Positions 23,265 to 34,858 of a stretch of DNA of 64,000 bases are shown in pieces. The notes beneath the pieces are model-generated. The model searched no databases. It had not been told where the DNA came from and was given only the letters and a program-made list of their open reading frames with translations. The position numbers were made by a program, and so were the translations under genes. Each line of letters starts with the position of its first letter. Position 1 is the stretch's first letter. The stretch is from Sabellastarte sp. h YS-2021 (Eukaryota > Annelida > Polychaeta > Sabellida > Sabellidae), in the NCBI GenBank assembly GCA_964017235.1, contig OZ024933.1, positions 92,099,432 to 92,163,431 of the forward strand, given 5' to 3'.

Positions 23265-25480
23265 CGTCTGTCGTCACACTTTGTATTCCAGACAGTATCT
23301 CAAAAATGGCTTGTCAGATTTAATTCAAATTTGGCATGTGGATGTAACTGCTCCACAGGGTGTGCTGTATATTTTGGTGACCTTAAACTCCCTGTAGTAA
23401 GATACTTATATTGAGTTTAAGTTTGTTTTCGTTTCCAGACAATATCTCAAAAATGGCTTGATGGATTCAATTCAAATTTGGCATGTGGTTGTGACAAGTT
23501 TTGACAGTGTGCCCTATTTTAAGGTGACCTTAAACTACTTTGTATAAAAACTTATGTCCAGTTTACGTTTTTTTCTTTTTCCATGGAGTATACTGAAAAT
23601 AACTTCAGAAATTTCATTCAACTTTTGCATGTATATGTAACTGGCCATAGGTAAGTGTCATACAATAAGGTGACCTTAAACTCCTAGTAATAACAAAATT
23701 TTATTCACTTTAAGTTCGGTAATTTTTGAACAGTATTTCAAATATTGTGCTATTCTAGGCATATTTCAGGTGTGGATGCAACAAACCTTGAACAGAACCT
23801 TCAGGAAAAGATTACCTTAAAATCCTTACCTTAAACAAACATTGACTTTAAGGTTGGGACAATTGTTTAGGTGTTTCTAAAAATGGCATGATGGATTAAA
23901 TTCAAATTTGGCATGTGCATGTAACTGGTCCTCAAGGTGTGCCCTATTTTAAGGTGACCTTAAACTCCCAGTAGTAACATATTTATATTGAGGTTAAAGT
24001 TTTTCGTTTCCAGACAGTATCTCAAAAATGGGTTGATGGATTCAATTCAAATTTGCCATGTGGTTATTACTGGTTACTGCCCTATTTTAAGGTGACCACG
24101 TATTAAAAAGTTATTTGTTGAGTTTACATTTGTTTGTTTTTCCATAGAGTACACTGAAAATAACTTGAGAAATTTCATTCAAATTTTGCATGTATATGAT
24201 AAGTGTCATATAATAAAGTGACCATAAGATCCCAGTAATAATAGAATTTTATTCACTTTAAGTTTGGTAATTTTTGAACAGTATTTCAAATACTGAGCAA
24301 TTCTAGGCATGTTTCAGTTGTGGAGGTAACAAACCTTGAACAGAACCTTCAGGAAAAGATTACCTTAAAATCCTTACCTTAAGCTAACATTGACTTTAAG
24401 GTTGGGACAATTGTTTAGGTGTTTGGAAGATTTTTTCATCGATATTCATCATGTACATATATTTACACAAAAAGAAAAAAGGTCTCTTTTGTAAGGTTAC
24501 AATAAATTGCTGATATTTTAGAAACTTATGAGTTTAAGGTAGTAACAGTTTGGTGTCACGCAGCTATGATGGATCACCTATAGTATCGTCATCACACCTT
24601 ATTTCTGGAAAATATGTCAAAAATTGCTTGTAGGATGAAATTCAGATTTGGCATATGGGTGTTGTACCAGTCATCGATATGTGCCCTATTTTAAGATGAC
24701 CTTAAACTCTCACTTATAGCACATTTATGTTGAATTTTTCTTTTGCAATTTGTGGGCAATAGCTTAAAGATTCACAGATTCATTTCAAAATTTGGTACGT
24801 GGGTGTAACTGATCTTCAAGGTGTAGCCTATTTTAAGGTGATCTTATACTCCTAGTGATAAGATAACTATATTGAATTAAAATTTTTCATTTTCTGGAGA
24901 GTTTTTCAAATTTGCATAATAGATTTAATTTAAATTTTGTTGATGTATCTAGTCCTGAAGCTGTGCCCTATTTTAAGGTGACCTTAAACTCTCATGTGTA
25001 ACAGAATGTTACTGAGCTCAACTTGTTCTATGATTTCACTAAGTATACAAAAAATGGCATGACATATTTGATCTATATTTTGCACGTACATGTAACTGAT
25101 GTTACAGAAATGCCATAAAACTACACTGAGGTGACCTTTAACTCTCAGTAATGGCATAATTATAATTACTTTTCTTTTAAAATTTTGGATAATATCTTAA
25201 ATTATGTGCACTATATTTAAGCACATTTAAATTTTGGATATATGTAATCTTGAACAGAGTCTGCATGGTTAACATGACCTTAAATTATTAACATTTGCAT
25301 TGACTTACATCAGTTTAAGGTTAGGACAACTTTTTATGATATTTTGGCAGTATTAAAGTGGTAGTTTTTCATTTAAATTAAACATGTAAACATATCTAGA
25401 CCAAAACAGGATCTTTATTGTAATGTTACCATAAAAACCTGTTCATTGAAAATGAGTTAAGGTTACAACATATTTTAATT
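23265..25480 (+). repeat. Satellite-like array, ~143-bp monomer, higher-order
   Basis: About 13-15 diverged monomers. Most contain AATTCAAATTTGGCATGTG and then CCCTATTTTAAGGTGACCTT, with the GGTGACC box near 23377, 23523, 23671, 23954, 24091, 24217, 24692, 24838, 24978 and 25130. A different monomer type (B: AGATTACCTTAAAATCCTTA then ATTGACTTTAAGGTTGGGAC) recurs at about 23813, 24357 and 25270. The pattern A-A-A-B / A-A-A-B-C / A-A-A-A-B-C suggests higher-order units of about 548 and 900 bp. No open frame. Confidence 0.75.
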
Positions 25481-25659
25481 GTTATATCCATCCTGCTGGA
25501 CATGGATATTATTTTCCCTTTCCCTTTGAATCACCCTTCATTGCTGCTCATTTACAGGTATTTGTTTATGTGTCTCAGCTGAAATTGCTGTGAAGGTTTC
25601 ATGGCATGAAAATTTATGTGTAAAATGGCAATGTGTATTTTATGTGTAATTGTTTTCTT

Positions 25660-26180
25660 GGCATTATCTGGCAACAAGTATTGCCGTGGCAACACTTTTT
25701 TCCGTTTCTTGGGCTTAAAAATCCTTTTTGGGGTTCTTTGCATTCCAAACCCCTGCATGGATTCGAGCTGACCAGCTTAACAACAATAACAGGCAACAAC
25801 TTTGCCATGGAAACACTTTTTTCTGTTTCTTGGACTCATAAATATTTTTATGCTGATTAGTTTTTTGGCAACACCTGGCAACAAGTGTTGCCATGGCAAC
25901 ACTTTATGTTTCTTGGGCTTAAAAATCTTTCTTGGGGTTCTTTACATTCCAAACCCCTGTAGATTCCAAACCCCTACACACCTACGAGCTGATTAGTTTA
26001 TCATCAACACCTAGCAACAAGTGTTGGCATGGCATGCCATGGCAACACTTTTTTCTGTTTCTTGGACTTATATTTTGTGGGTTCTTTGCATTCCAAAACC
26101 CTGCATGAAGAGGAGCTGGTTAGCTTTTCAGCAATATCTGGCAGCAAGTATTGCCATGGCAACACTGGTCTTGCTTGTTT
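25660..26180. repeat. Tandem repeat with five RFX/X-box-like palindromes
   Basis: Five diverged units (86-136 bp apart). Each carries a palindromic core at 25677-25696, 25798-25817, 25884-25903, 26020-26049 and 26147-26166. The third is a perfect 20-bp palindrome whose centre is GTTGCCATGGCAAC, which equals the high-affinity symmetric binding site known for RFX transcription factors. The fourth is a 30-bp palindrome with one mismatch. Between cores the units share CTTTTTTCTGTTTCTTGG, then GGGTTCTTTGCATTCCAAA and CCCTGCATG...GAGCTG. No coding frame fits. Confidence 0.85.
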
Positions 26181-27805
26181 GCTGTTCCACAAAATGGTGA
26201 ACAAATATAATTGCTTCTTTCATCCATGAACAGAGGAGGTGAACAAATATACGTTCTTGTTTCCTTAATGAAGAGAGGAGGCAGACAAGACAGGACCCAT
26301 CTAGCACAATGCATTCTTCTGTCCGGCAAATCCAGGACCTTTCCTTTGGAAGTAAAAACAACTTTGTTTCTGACATAGAAACCATGGAATTACAAAAAAT
26401 AATTTATGTGCGTACTGTATATTAACACATATATATTGTAAGAATTATTTCTGTAAATAGGGGAATATATTTGGAAACAAATTATTCAGTTTTGTTTCAC
26501 CTTCCTGATGTAAGTAGGTCACTTATGACGCGTTACCAGACAGAAGAATTAACTTGTATGGTCATATGACTAGCAGTTAAACAGTACCAAAATGATATTT
26601 TATTGAATTTTCTGCTGACTGCTGACATCTATTGAAATCTTGATAAGTAATAACTTTGTGTTTTTGCCTCGCTATCTGCATGTGTGCATTTGTCATAACA
26701 TGTATATTGGATCTAGGTTATATTTTTCATGGGGTTTCACCATGGCTCAATCCTTCTGAAAGATGGTCTGGATCTGCAAAAATACTGCCAGTCAGCCGAA
26801 TATTTTTGTCTAACCAGCATAATTTTTGTCCTTTTGAATTTCATCCGTTCAGTCTTTAACCAAAGCTGGTGACACAGTACAATTCTACTGAATTCTTGTT
26901 AACATACTGCACCTTCTCTGACGAACCTGTTTCTATCGTTTAACACAATCTTCCAAAATAAAGTTTAATGTCCAGCTTATAATCACACGGCAATTTAGAC
27001 CTGCAAGGACATAATTTCATTTTTTTGCCATGTGATGTGTTAAGCCCTTAGTTTCTCATGTAGATGTTACTCAGTATGATCCAAGTATGATATGATCTTG
27101 TATAAAGTTCAGGATCAAAGATGAGGCATTGTAGATAATATATTTATTTTTTTCAGTTTCGCACTACCTTAGTTATATATAGAAGTCCGGTTTGAATTAA
27201 AAGTGGATTGACAAGATTGCTATAGGATTATCTTAATGTAAGCAGAGAATTGTGATTTACATAAATCAAGGTTAAGTTTTAACCTTAATGCGAGATTACA
27301 GCAAAATGTAATGTGCATTGTCTATTTTACGTGATGCATTATTTACACAGTCCTTGGAGACTCTAAGGCGCAATAGAACCCAAAACAATCAACCAGTTTC
27401 ACTTAGACCCAAAGTTATGCAATCCTATGTTGTCTGAGGCGTCCTGTAACTCCTAGTTAGACTTAGTCTCAGACCCCAACAAAAATCTTAGGAAAGTCTT
27501 GGGAAATCTGTTATTAGTCCCAGGAGGCCAGAGGAAGCCTCAGACCAGTCTGGGAACCAGTCTGTATATCCCCGACAGGATCGGGGTTGAAACCTATCAC
27601 AAACATGGCTTAATCGCTTCATAGTCGGGGAATGATCATGACTTGTCTGTGGAGGTCTGAGGCTTTCTGGTGACGATCTGGGTTTGATCCCAGACCTGGA
27701 TCAGGATTACATTTTCCAGCCCATTTTTTCATGTTTTTTTTCACCGACTCTCAAGGATTAAGGGTCCCAGGGCAAATCAGCGCTTAAACCTTTGGTGGAA
27801 CAGGT
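26181..27805. other. Non-coding; one inverted-word cluster
   Basis: AT-rich to 27340. A LINE-tail-like word (GACTCTAAGGCGCAATAGA) occurs at 27360. The more GC-rich 27420-27720 holds repeated TCTGAGGC / CCCAGACC words and an inverted pair, 27531-27549 with 27656-27673. No gene seen. Confidence 0.45.
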
Positions 27806-28030
27806 AACATAACATAACATGACATATTTATATAGCGCAATTCTATTTCAGAAAAAAACAATCTTGTTCTTCTTCTCTACAATATGCTGTTTTAAAATAA
27901 TGAGTTTTTAGTTTCTTTTTGAAGATGTTCAATGGAAGTTGAATGTTCCTGATATCATCTGATAGTTCATTCCAATTCCAATCACAGGTAAATGACAGCT
28001 TACATGCCCTTGCATCAAGTACACTAATGT
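27806..28030 (-). mobile_element. LINE 3' end with ATGTT-type tail
   Basis: Minus-strand translation includes WNELSDDIRNIQL and FKKKLKTHYF, the CR1/L2-type LINE C-terminus. It is followed by GCGCTATATAAATATG and a tail of repeated ATGTT (plus strand AACATAACATAACATGACAT, 27807-27826). The tail differs from the ATTAGA-tailed family, so it is a separate LINE family. Confidence 0.7.
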
Positions 28031-28924
28031 ACTGACCGTAATAAATACAATATTATTATTTTTAGATAGGCTACTAGTTGCTTTGTAATAGAGATAATAT
28101 GTGTGGGATAATATTTTGGGTTGAGTCTATAGTAATGCTATTTTTAATGAAGTAAATACTTAGGCACTAGTAATCCAGTATTGTTTATTGGGTAAGGTTG
28201 GGTTGACTTTACCCTACTAATAGGTCAGGATAGCCTAATGTTTACACTAATAGATTTCTTACATGTTCTTACGTTTCTTAGTAATTCATAGTAACATACA
28301 AAACTTGGCCTTGGGGAATTAGTAATGCCTATTTGGTTGTATTAACTCAGGACTTGTGTTTGGTTAATAATCCAGTATAAAAAGTATTTACTTACAGATG
28401 GAGAAGAGGATGAATAAGGTTCAACATTTCAATCGTGTGGATGTTTTGAATATTACCCTCAAGATTAAGTGCGACAAGATTAATCAATATAAACCCACGT
28501 TTTTGCACACAGAAAATACAAAGAAGGCTTTAACTTAATCAGTTGTACCAAGTAAAGACTCCAAGTAGTATTTTTTGAAAGTGTGGAGAAACTGTCAAAA
28601 CAATGCATAAGTTGTTACACTATCAAAAATAACAAGTTCGGTTAATGGGGAAGAATGCCCACAAAATCGTACAGTTTGTTTAAAAATGACCACTTTAAAC
28701 AACAGTGTGACAAGTATATTTTAATGGAAACATTTATGCCATATTTTACAAACCGTCTTTTTTTGTTTCTGAAGTTAGTCTTGTTTAAGGCGCGAGTTTG
28801 CTTGTAATTAGGGAACACTTCCAATTGATGTAATCAACTTTCAGTTTATATATGTAAAATGTACTCTTAGATATACAGATTTATTAAAAAGCCAAGCATA
28901 GTGCTATGACTTATATCTCATAAC
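28031..28924. other. Non-coding stretch, nothing recognised
   Basis: AT-rich, no gene or repeat seen. Confidence 0.5.
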
Positions 28925-29715
28925 ATGTATGAGAACTTAGTGACTCAGATGACCACTTAAAACACCGGTTCTCTGTCATTGGGTCCTGTCCCCAGTGGCA
29001 GGTTAAAGAACCTCAAGGGCGTTGATCAATAGTCATCCTTGAGACTCTGTCTTTCAGTTAGGGGAATGTCAACCCTCTTTATGGGTTATCAGCTGGGAAC
29101 ACACTGACTAGCATTTTTGGTCACTTTACCTTGCCTTGCTTCGTTTGTCAGTTTGATCTTGACATCGGCTTTGACCTTGGAAGTCATTGCTCCAGGACCT
29201 GGATTCATGACCTAATTGTTGCTTGATTGGCCGGTGGGTTGGGCAGTCATTTGATATAGAACCCATGGACTTTAGAAAGATAATTTTATACCTACTGCTC
29301 ACGCTGCCTGCTTTTCTTTGACCGTTTGTCATGTTGTGATCTTGACCTTCCATAGTTGAAGGTCAGCTATATGACCTTGGAGCTGACTACGGTTAAACTT
29401 CACTTTGCTTAGGAATTTTCCAGGCAGGTTCTTTGGCCAGTTAGGGTACAAATACATCACTAAATTAAAATTTTTAAAATATTTTAAATGCTCATATTGT
29501 GCCTGGTAGAAATCAGGTAGTAAAGTAGAAAAAATAAATATTATGTATCCCATGTTGTGTCTCTAATTACTTCTTGGGAACTGTCAGTTAGGGGAATGTC
29601 AGTAATTTTGGAGTTGGAATGTACTTGTACAGTCAGATGGGCCATATAGAATTTTGAGTCCTGTAGTACATGGAGATGTTGCGCTGAGTATAAATACAAA
29701 TACAAAACTTCATGA
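28925..29715 (+). mobile_element. SINE-B copy split by a 512-bp insertion
   Basis: The 5' part ends at 29071 and the 3' part resumes at 29584. Joined conceptually, the order of SINE-B blocks is uninterrupted when compared with the copy at 54661. The word TCAGTTAGGGGAATGTCA is present at 29054-29071 and again at 29584-29601, once on each side of the insertion. Confidence 0.85.
29072..29583. mobile_element. Unclassified 512-bp insertion with 18-bp target duplication
   Basis: Bounded exactly by an 18-bp duplication of SINE-B sequence. No terminal inverted repeats, long terminal repeats, poly-A end or open frame are visible. The first ~300 bp are less AT-rich and include four AAGGTCA-type words; the last ~130 bp are A/T-rich. 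A target duplication of this length is typical of LINE-mediated retroposition, but the expected 3' tail is not obvious in either orientation. Confidence 0.75.
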
Positions 29716-30317
29716 ATATGAAATATTTGTGTATTTGTTAAAAGAAAAAGTGCAAGTTTGAGCCCCATGTAAGACTACCGAGAAGTTACCACAAAGGCCT
29801 ATTAATATGAACACATTCCCAACCCACACGCTGCAGTTCTTTAGTGTGACAGTTATTGCTTCAGACAAATATGATTCAAACCAAGTCCCTGGCCTGTGTT
29901 TATGGAAATGTAGGGAGCTCTAATCTGATTATGAGCAGCATAATTGTGTTGCAGTGCCTGACTTAACTTGTTTACTTCAAATTTAACTCCTGATCATTCT
30001 CAGGGCTGAGAAGCTCATGATATTTAAGAATAAAGGTAATGTTTTAGAAAACATTTTCATTGTGGGAAGCTCTAAAGAGGTCATTTTAAAATGTGGCTAT
30101 ACAACATATTAAATGTGGGTCAAGGGGGAAGGACAATCTGGCATAAGAAGTAACCAAAAATTCGACCAACCCTAAAAGAATCAAATGCTTGTTTGGAGCT
30201 GCCAGGATTGTCCTGACTCAACCCCATGCCCTGCAGTCTGAGGTAGGGGTAATACAGAATAGGCAATGTTGTGGATAGAGCGGTGCAAACTTATCAGTTG
30301 TTTCCAATTAGCAATTT
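29716..30317. other. Non-coding stretch, nothing recognised
   Basis: No gene or repeat identified. Confidence 0.5.
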
Positions 30318-30545
30318 GAGAGGCCGCTGTACTGCAGTAATAACACACTTGCCTCCAATCTTTGAGAATGGAGTTTGAATCCTGCCCTGACCTTAAGTGG
30401 GAATGATGGTAATCGCTTGCTGCTGGTTGGTAGTACGGAAGTACAGTACAGAACCTTGATCATCTGTATGTACTGGTTTCCTCTGCCCTTCCAACTACCC
30501 ACCGCAATATCAACAGTAAGGTACTAAGCGTGATGTAAAACACTG
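30318..30545 (+). mobile_element. SINE-A copy, diverged
   Basis: Plus-strand head GGCCGCTGTACTGCAGTAA, AACACACTTGCCTCC, a degraded B box (GAGTTTGAATCC), GTGGGAATGATGG, and the well-kept GTACTGGTTTCCTCTGCCCT / CCAACTACCC segment and a GATGTAAAAC tail. Confidence 0.75.
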
Positions 30546-31429
30546 AATTTTATTTGCATGTCAAAGTGACCTCTGTCACCAAATTGTGGTATATGCGGCT
30601 AAACCTTTGTGATTTTATCCCACCTTCTCATTTATGTCTTGTTGGTTACATGTTTACTTTGGTATGTAGTATAAGAAAAAAAATGATCAGTAAAATTGCA
30701 TTGCCATTACAGAAAATTAGATGCATGTTGATAAAATAATCACTTGATAAAATCTTGAACAGGATGTCAGATGTCATAAGTTGTATACATGCATACATGT
30801 ATATGTGATTGGCCTGTGTGACCATAGAGATGCGTTTTGAAACGAGGTATACCAACTGCTACTTCAGGTCCCTATATAGCCGTGCCATACTTACTCTTAT
30901 AAATAAAATATCCAACTCTCTTATGTAAACAAAAATAAAACACTGTGGATATTCTTGACCACGCCCAGTGCTTTTCAAAATAAATTTTTGGAAGGAACAA
31001 TAAGGCGAAAAACAAAGACAAATACTAGAATTTAGTGAAACTGTAGTCAAATTGTGCAAAGTCAATATTAGTAACAATGAAAAACCTCTAGCTAATTAAA
31101 AATATATACCACCTTAAGGTAAAGGTAAAAAAATAGGTTAAGATAATGATCAGACATTAACTAGCACGTTCGCCTGATGTATAATTAATTCAGTTAATTC
31201 TGGCAAACTTGTTATTTATTTATTTGGGTTTTATTGTCGCTTTCAGCACTGCATAGGTCATGTCACAACATATGATATTATGGTCAAACGAAACTAGTTG
31301 GTTATATAAAATAGATAAAACAATTACTCGTGGAATTACAGGTAAATGACAATGTTTAACTTGGTGTTTATTAAATATAGCTAAAGGCATACTGAGAAAT
31401 AAGTTACCACCAACACAACGATTTAAGTT
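30546..31429. other. Non-coding; SINE-A tail fragment at 31205-31270
   Basis: The fragment 31205-31270 is the reverse complement of the SINE-A 3' end (ATTTATTTATTTGGGTTTTA, then CGCTTTCAGCACTG). The rest is featureless AT-rich DNA. Confidence 0.5.
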
Positions 31430-33145
31430 TCTCACCCCTTATTAGAGACAGGTTTTTTGATTGTTGGGTACAATTTCATGGGATTCCTCCAAAATCATGT
31501 GAGGAAAGCATTAATGAATTTACTTTTAATAATAAATTTATATGTTGTGGAGATAAACCTTTACAATCCCTTGTTCTTAGAGTACAGGAAATTGACACTC
31601 ACTATTTAGTAAAAAGGAGATTTATCAAAAGATGGTAGTATTTTGTCTTTCAAAGAGTTTACTATGGGTAGCACCGCCTGTCAGGCTACTTCAGTTTCAC
31701 ACCTTAAAACTTTAGGTACCTTTAATTAGTTATTCACATTTCACTATCAACCAATCAAGTTGTGTTAGGGGTTCAATTACCAACAGTTGTTTGGATCTGA
31801 CGCCATATTGAATTTAGTTTTGAAGAAAACAAGAAGTGTTTCAAAAAGTTAGGCCCACCTCCCTACCTGTTACATGGATTGCGAATAGGATTTATATTTA
31901 GGCGGCCCCAGGCTGACCCCCAGAGCCCCCCTCTCGATCATGACACTTAACAGAAACACAGATATTGTAGTCCAAGGCATGACCAGGCATTTCCCTGGTG
32001 GCCCCCTCTCGTTTCTTCACTTGTACTTACAATTAGGGAGGATTAAGCCTGACCCTAGTTCCCCCCTATCGACTAATACTGAAACTATTTTACTTTCTAA
32101 GTGAATTTTAGAACTTATTATTTTACAGAAGTTGTTCTAGTTTTACATGATTAACACGAGTTGTGAACATATACACTTACTATTTGATATGAGTTGTCAA
32201 CATTGTCTGTGATTATTTTATGTTGCTTTAAAAATTTTTAAACCAATATTTTACAACTAACATGTAAATAAAACCCTCTAACACAACTTTGACCTTCTTT
32301 AACCTTCTTGTGACCTCTGAACTTGGCTTGTTACTCGCCTTTGAACTAAAGCTAATTTAAACATAGACATATTGTCATATAACAAGATCATTGACTCCAT
32401 ACCAAGAACTTGGAAGGATGCAATCAAAAACAAACAGATACGAATATTATAGGAAGTGTAACACCACTCATTCCAGTTAGAGGTAAATTTTAACAGAAAT
32501 TTGTAAATTAATGAATAAGGTACTGGATAACTTTGAATAATAAGTTACAAGTGTCATCATCTGTGGAAAGATGGATAGAAATATTTCCTTTTCTTGAAGA
32601 AGCTGCCAGGGGAAAATATTTCATATTGTTCACTATATAGTAAAATAAGCGTATCTTCAATCTTTCCAGTACAAAATCAAAATAGATTAGCAAATTTAAA
32701 TCTATATACATGGAAAATAAAAAATTCTTCAAAATGTGATTTTTGTGAATTAACAGATACAATAGACCATCACTTCTTTCTGTGTGGGTTAAGTAAAAAT
32801 ATGGGAGGAATACGGAGGTGGGTGAACAAAGTGTTAAATATAAAGGATACAGAATATATTATTTGTGAAGTGCTTTTTGGCTATGGAGTAAATGAAAAAA
32901 CATTAAGCTCTATAAATGTGATTCAAAACATTCTAATTTTGATAGGGAAATGGTATATCAATAACTCAAAAACAAATGAAAAACCATAAGTTTTTGTTGA
33001 ATATCTGGTTTTGCTTAAATCAAAGACTAAAACATATTTAAAACTCCCAGGCTATTCTGATAATGCTGAAGGAGTTAATAATCATATTAAAAGATATATT
33101 AAAGCTATTGCAAGCAGTATATACTATTCAGATAGAGTTTGAGTC
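31430..33145 (+). pseudogene. Tx1/L1-like LINE ORF2 C-terminal remnant
   Basis: Plus-strand translation in broken frames gives PPKSCEESINEFTFNNKF and DGSILSFKEFTMGST (31480-31690), then after a non-homologous gap VERWIEIFPFLEEAA (about 32560-32610) and an open run 32594-32989. That run holds NLYTWKIKNSSKCDFC and a DTIDHHFFLC zinc-binding motif (C-x2-C ... H-x4-C), the zf-RVT type knuckle at the C-terminus of L1/Tx1-clade LINE polyproteins. The coding tail continues after a stop to about 33140 (KSKTKTYLKLPGYSD...). The gap at about 31740-32390 contains three CCCCCT(C/A)TCG words and may be an insertion. Confidence 0.7.
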
Positions 33146-34150
33146 TCAAAGGAAACAACTGATCTTATATTATTTTTTTTCCAAAGTTCATTAGTTTTTT
33201 TTCAAGTATATTAATGAATACCACTATGTGTTTTGTTTTGTGCATGTTTTTGCAGTGTCATGTACTTATGACTTTCTGAATTGTCAATAACCATGCCTTT
33301 AGTGTACAAAAAAATATTTAAAGAAATGAAAAAAATGAGGGACCTGTATGTTTATAGTATCATTGCTATGATCAAGGCATGAACAGTAAAATCAATACCT
33401 TTGAAAACTATCCTAAGGTGGTTTCAGGTCTTAACATTGGTAGTCTAGGTTTTAGCTCTGTGATGACATGAGTTTTATATGGATAGTAAGATGTAGACCT
33501 TTTTGAAATAGGTCTGGGCAGTGATAAGTTGAAAACAACAATTTTGAAGCCCTTATCTGTCTTCATTTAAATACCATGTCAACGCTTTGTGGTTGTGATG
33601 TCATTTTATAATGTCAATATTTCCAACTCTTACTGATTTCACAGAGGAAATGGCTTTGATGCATAAACTTCAGTCATTATGTTGTTTTAATTTATGTTGT
33701 GTTTTTAGTCACAATTTGAATGAAACACTGTTTGCCACCTCTATAGTAAAAATCAAAATTTCACTAACTAAGACAGGTTTTGAGATTAAGTGATAGACCA
33801 TATGTTTGTAGCATCATTGATGTGAAGGCAAATCCATACTCTGAACTACTATCACCAAACAGCTCTAGTAGGAGTAACCCCCCACCATTACCAGCTAGGA
33901 AGTGATAGTGCTGTAGATAATAAAGTTTTAATGCACCACACTACAGGTGGTACACCCCCCATATTTTCTTTACACTTTAATTTATACCTGACTCCTCTAT
34001 GTGCTGCCATACCCTAGTGGTCCCTTTGATGACAGGAAAAAAACATTCTGGATTATTTTTAAGGTGTTTTGCTGTTTTGTCATACCCATGTTTTGTTGGC
34101 GATTTTGACGAGCTGGCTACATGATCCACACAATAAGTTCAATGATCCAA
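33146..34150. other. Non-coding stretch; a ~40-bp direct echo
   Basis: The words around 33340-33385 and 33796-33835 (TATGTTT(A/G)TAG(T/C)ATCATTG) are related direct repeats 456 bp apart. No gene recognised. Confidence 0.4.
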
Positions 34151-34393
34151 TAGCTGTACTGCTACCCTGCATAAGTTGGCCGCAGTCATAAGTTGGCCGC
34201 GGCTCATCTACAGGCTCCAGAAAGACAAATAGGTTATTGTACACCAATGAAAACTGTTGCATATAATAAGTTTAACAATAATACATGGTTTCAGAGTGTA
34301 GTAGGCCACTCATGTTAAAGTCCTGTGAAGCTGTGGTGAGGGCGGCCAACTTATGACTGTGGCCAACTTATGCAGGGAAGCAGTACTGCACTA
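34151..34393. mobile_element. Second IR/DR-type miniature element
   Basis: Ends 34151-34205 and 34341-34393 are imperfect inverted repeats of about 50 bp starting TAG and ending CTA, so TA may be the target duplication. Within each end CATAAGTTGGCC occurs twice, 17 bp apart. The left end lacks 2 bp relative to the right. The interior (~135 bp) is non-coding. The design is that of the element at 218-446, but the sequences are unrelated. Confidence 0.8.
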
Positions 34394-34844
34394 TTTTCCC
34401 AATTGCTTTTTAACAACAAATTCAAATGTTTGCAGCGAACATTGATAAGGCCAGTAATAGTGTTTTTCAGATTTAACTCATGATTTGATGGTCCACCAAC
34501 AACAGTCCACACAATGACCCGATTGGATGTTGCAACAATCAAAATGACTCATGCAAGATTCTGCGGTGGACAACTTAATGAAACCATTCACTCTCTCTAC
34601 CAAAGCAGGATGGCCTGCGGGCCAACCCTACAAGTCTGGTTGCATAAAATGGGAATCCGGCCTGGTCCTTGAAAAATAAGACGAAGATTAGCTGCAAATG
34701 GGTGTAACATAAGCCACATTGGGAGGTGGCAGGGCTTTTCTCACAGGTGAACTAAAGTCTGAAGTTGAGGACTTTATGTCATCCATTAGGTCAGAGGCCA
34801 AGGCACAGAAATATAGAAACAGCTGTCTATTTAACCCCCTCCCG
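34394..34844. other. Non-coding stretch, nothing recognised
   Basis: No gene or repeat identified. Confidence 0.5.
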
Positions 34845-34858
34845 TCAAACATTTTTGG

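Noticed and set aside
23265-25480. CRISPR-like regular spacing of a short palindromic word
   Set aside because: Monomers are homologous along their full length, so there are no unique spacers, and the context is eukaryotic. It is a satellite.
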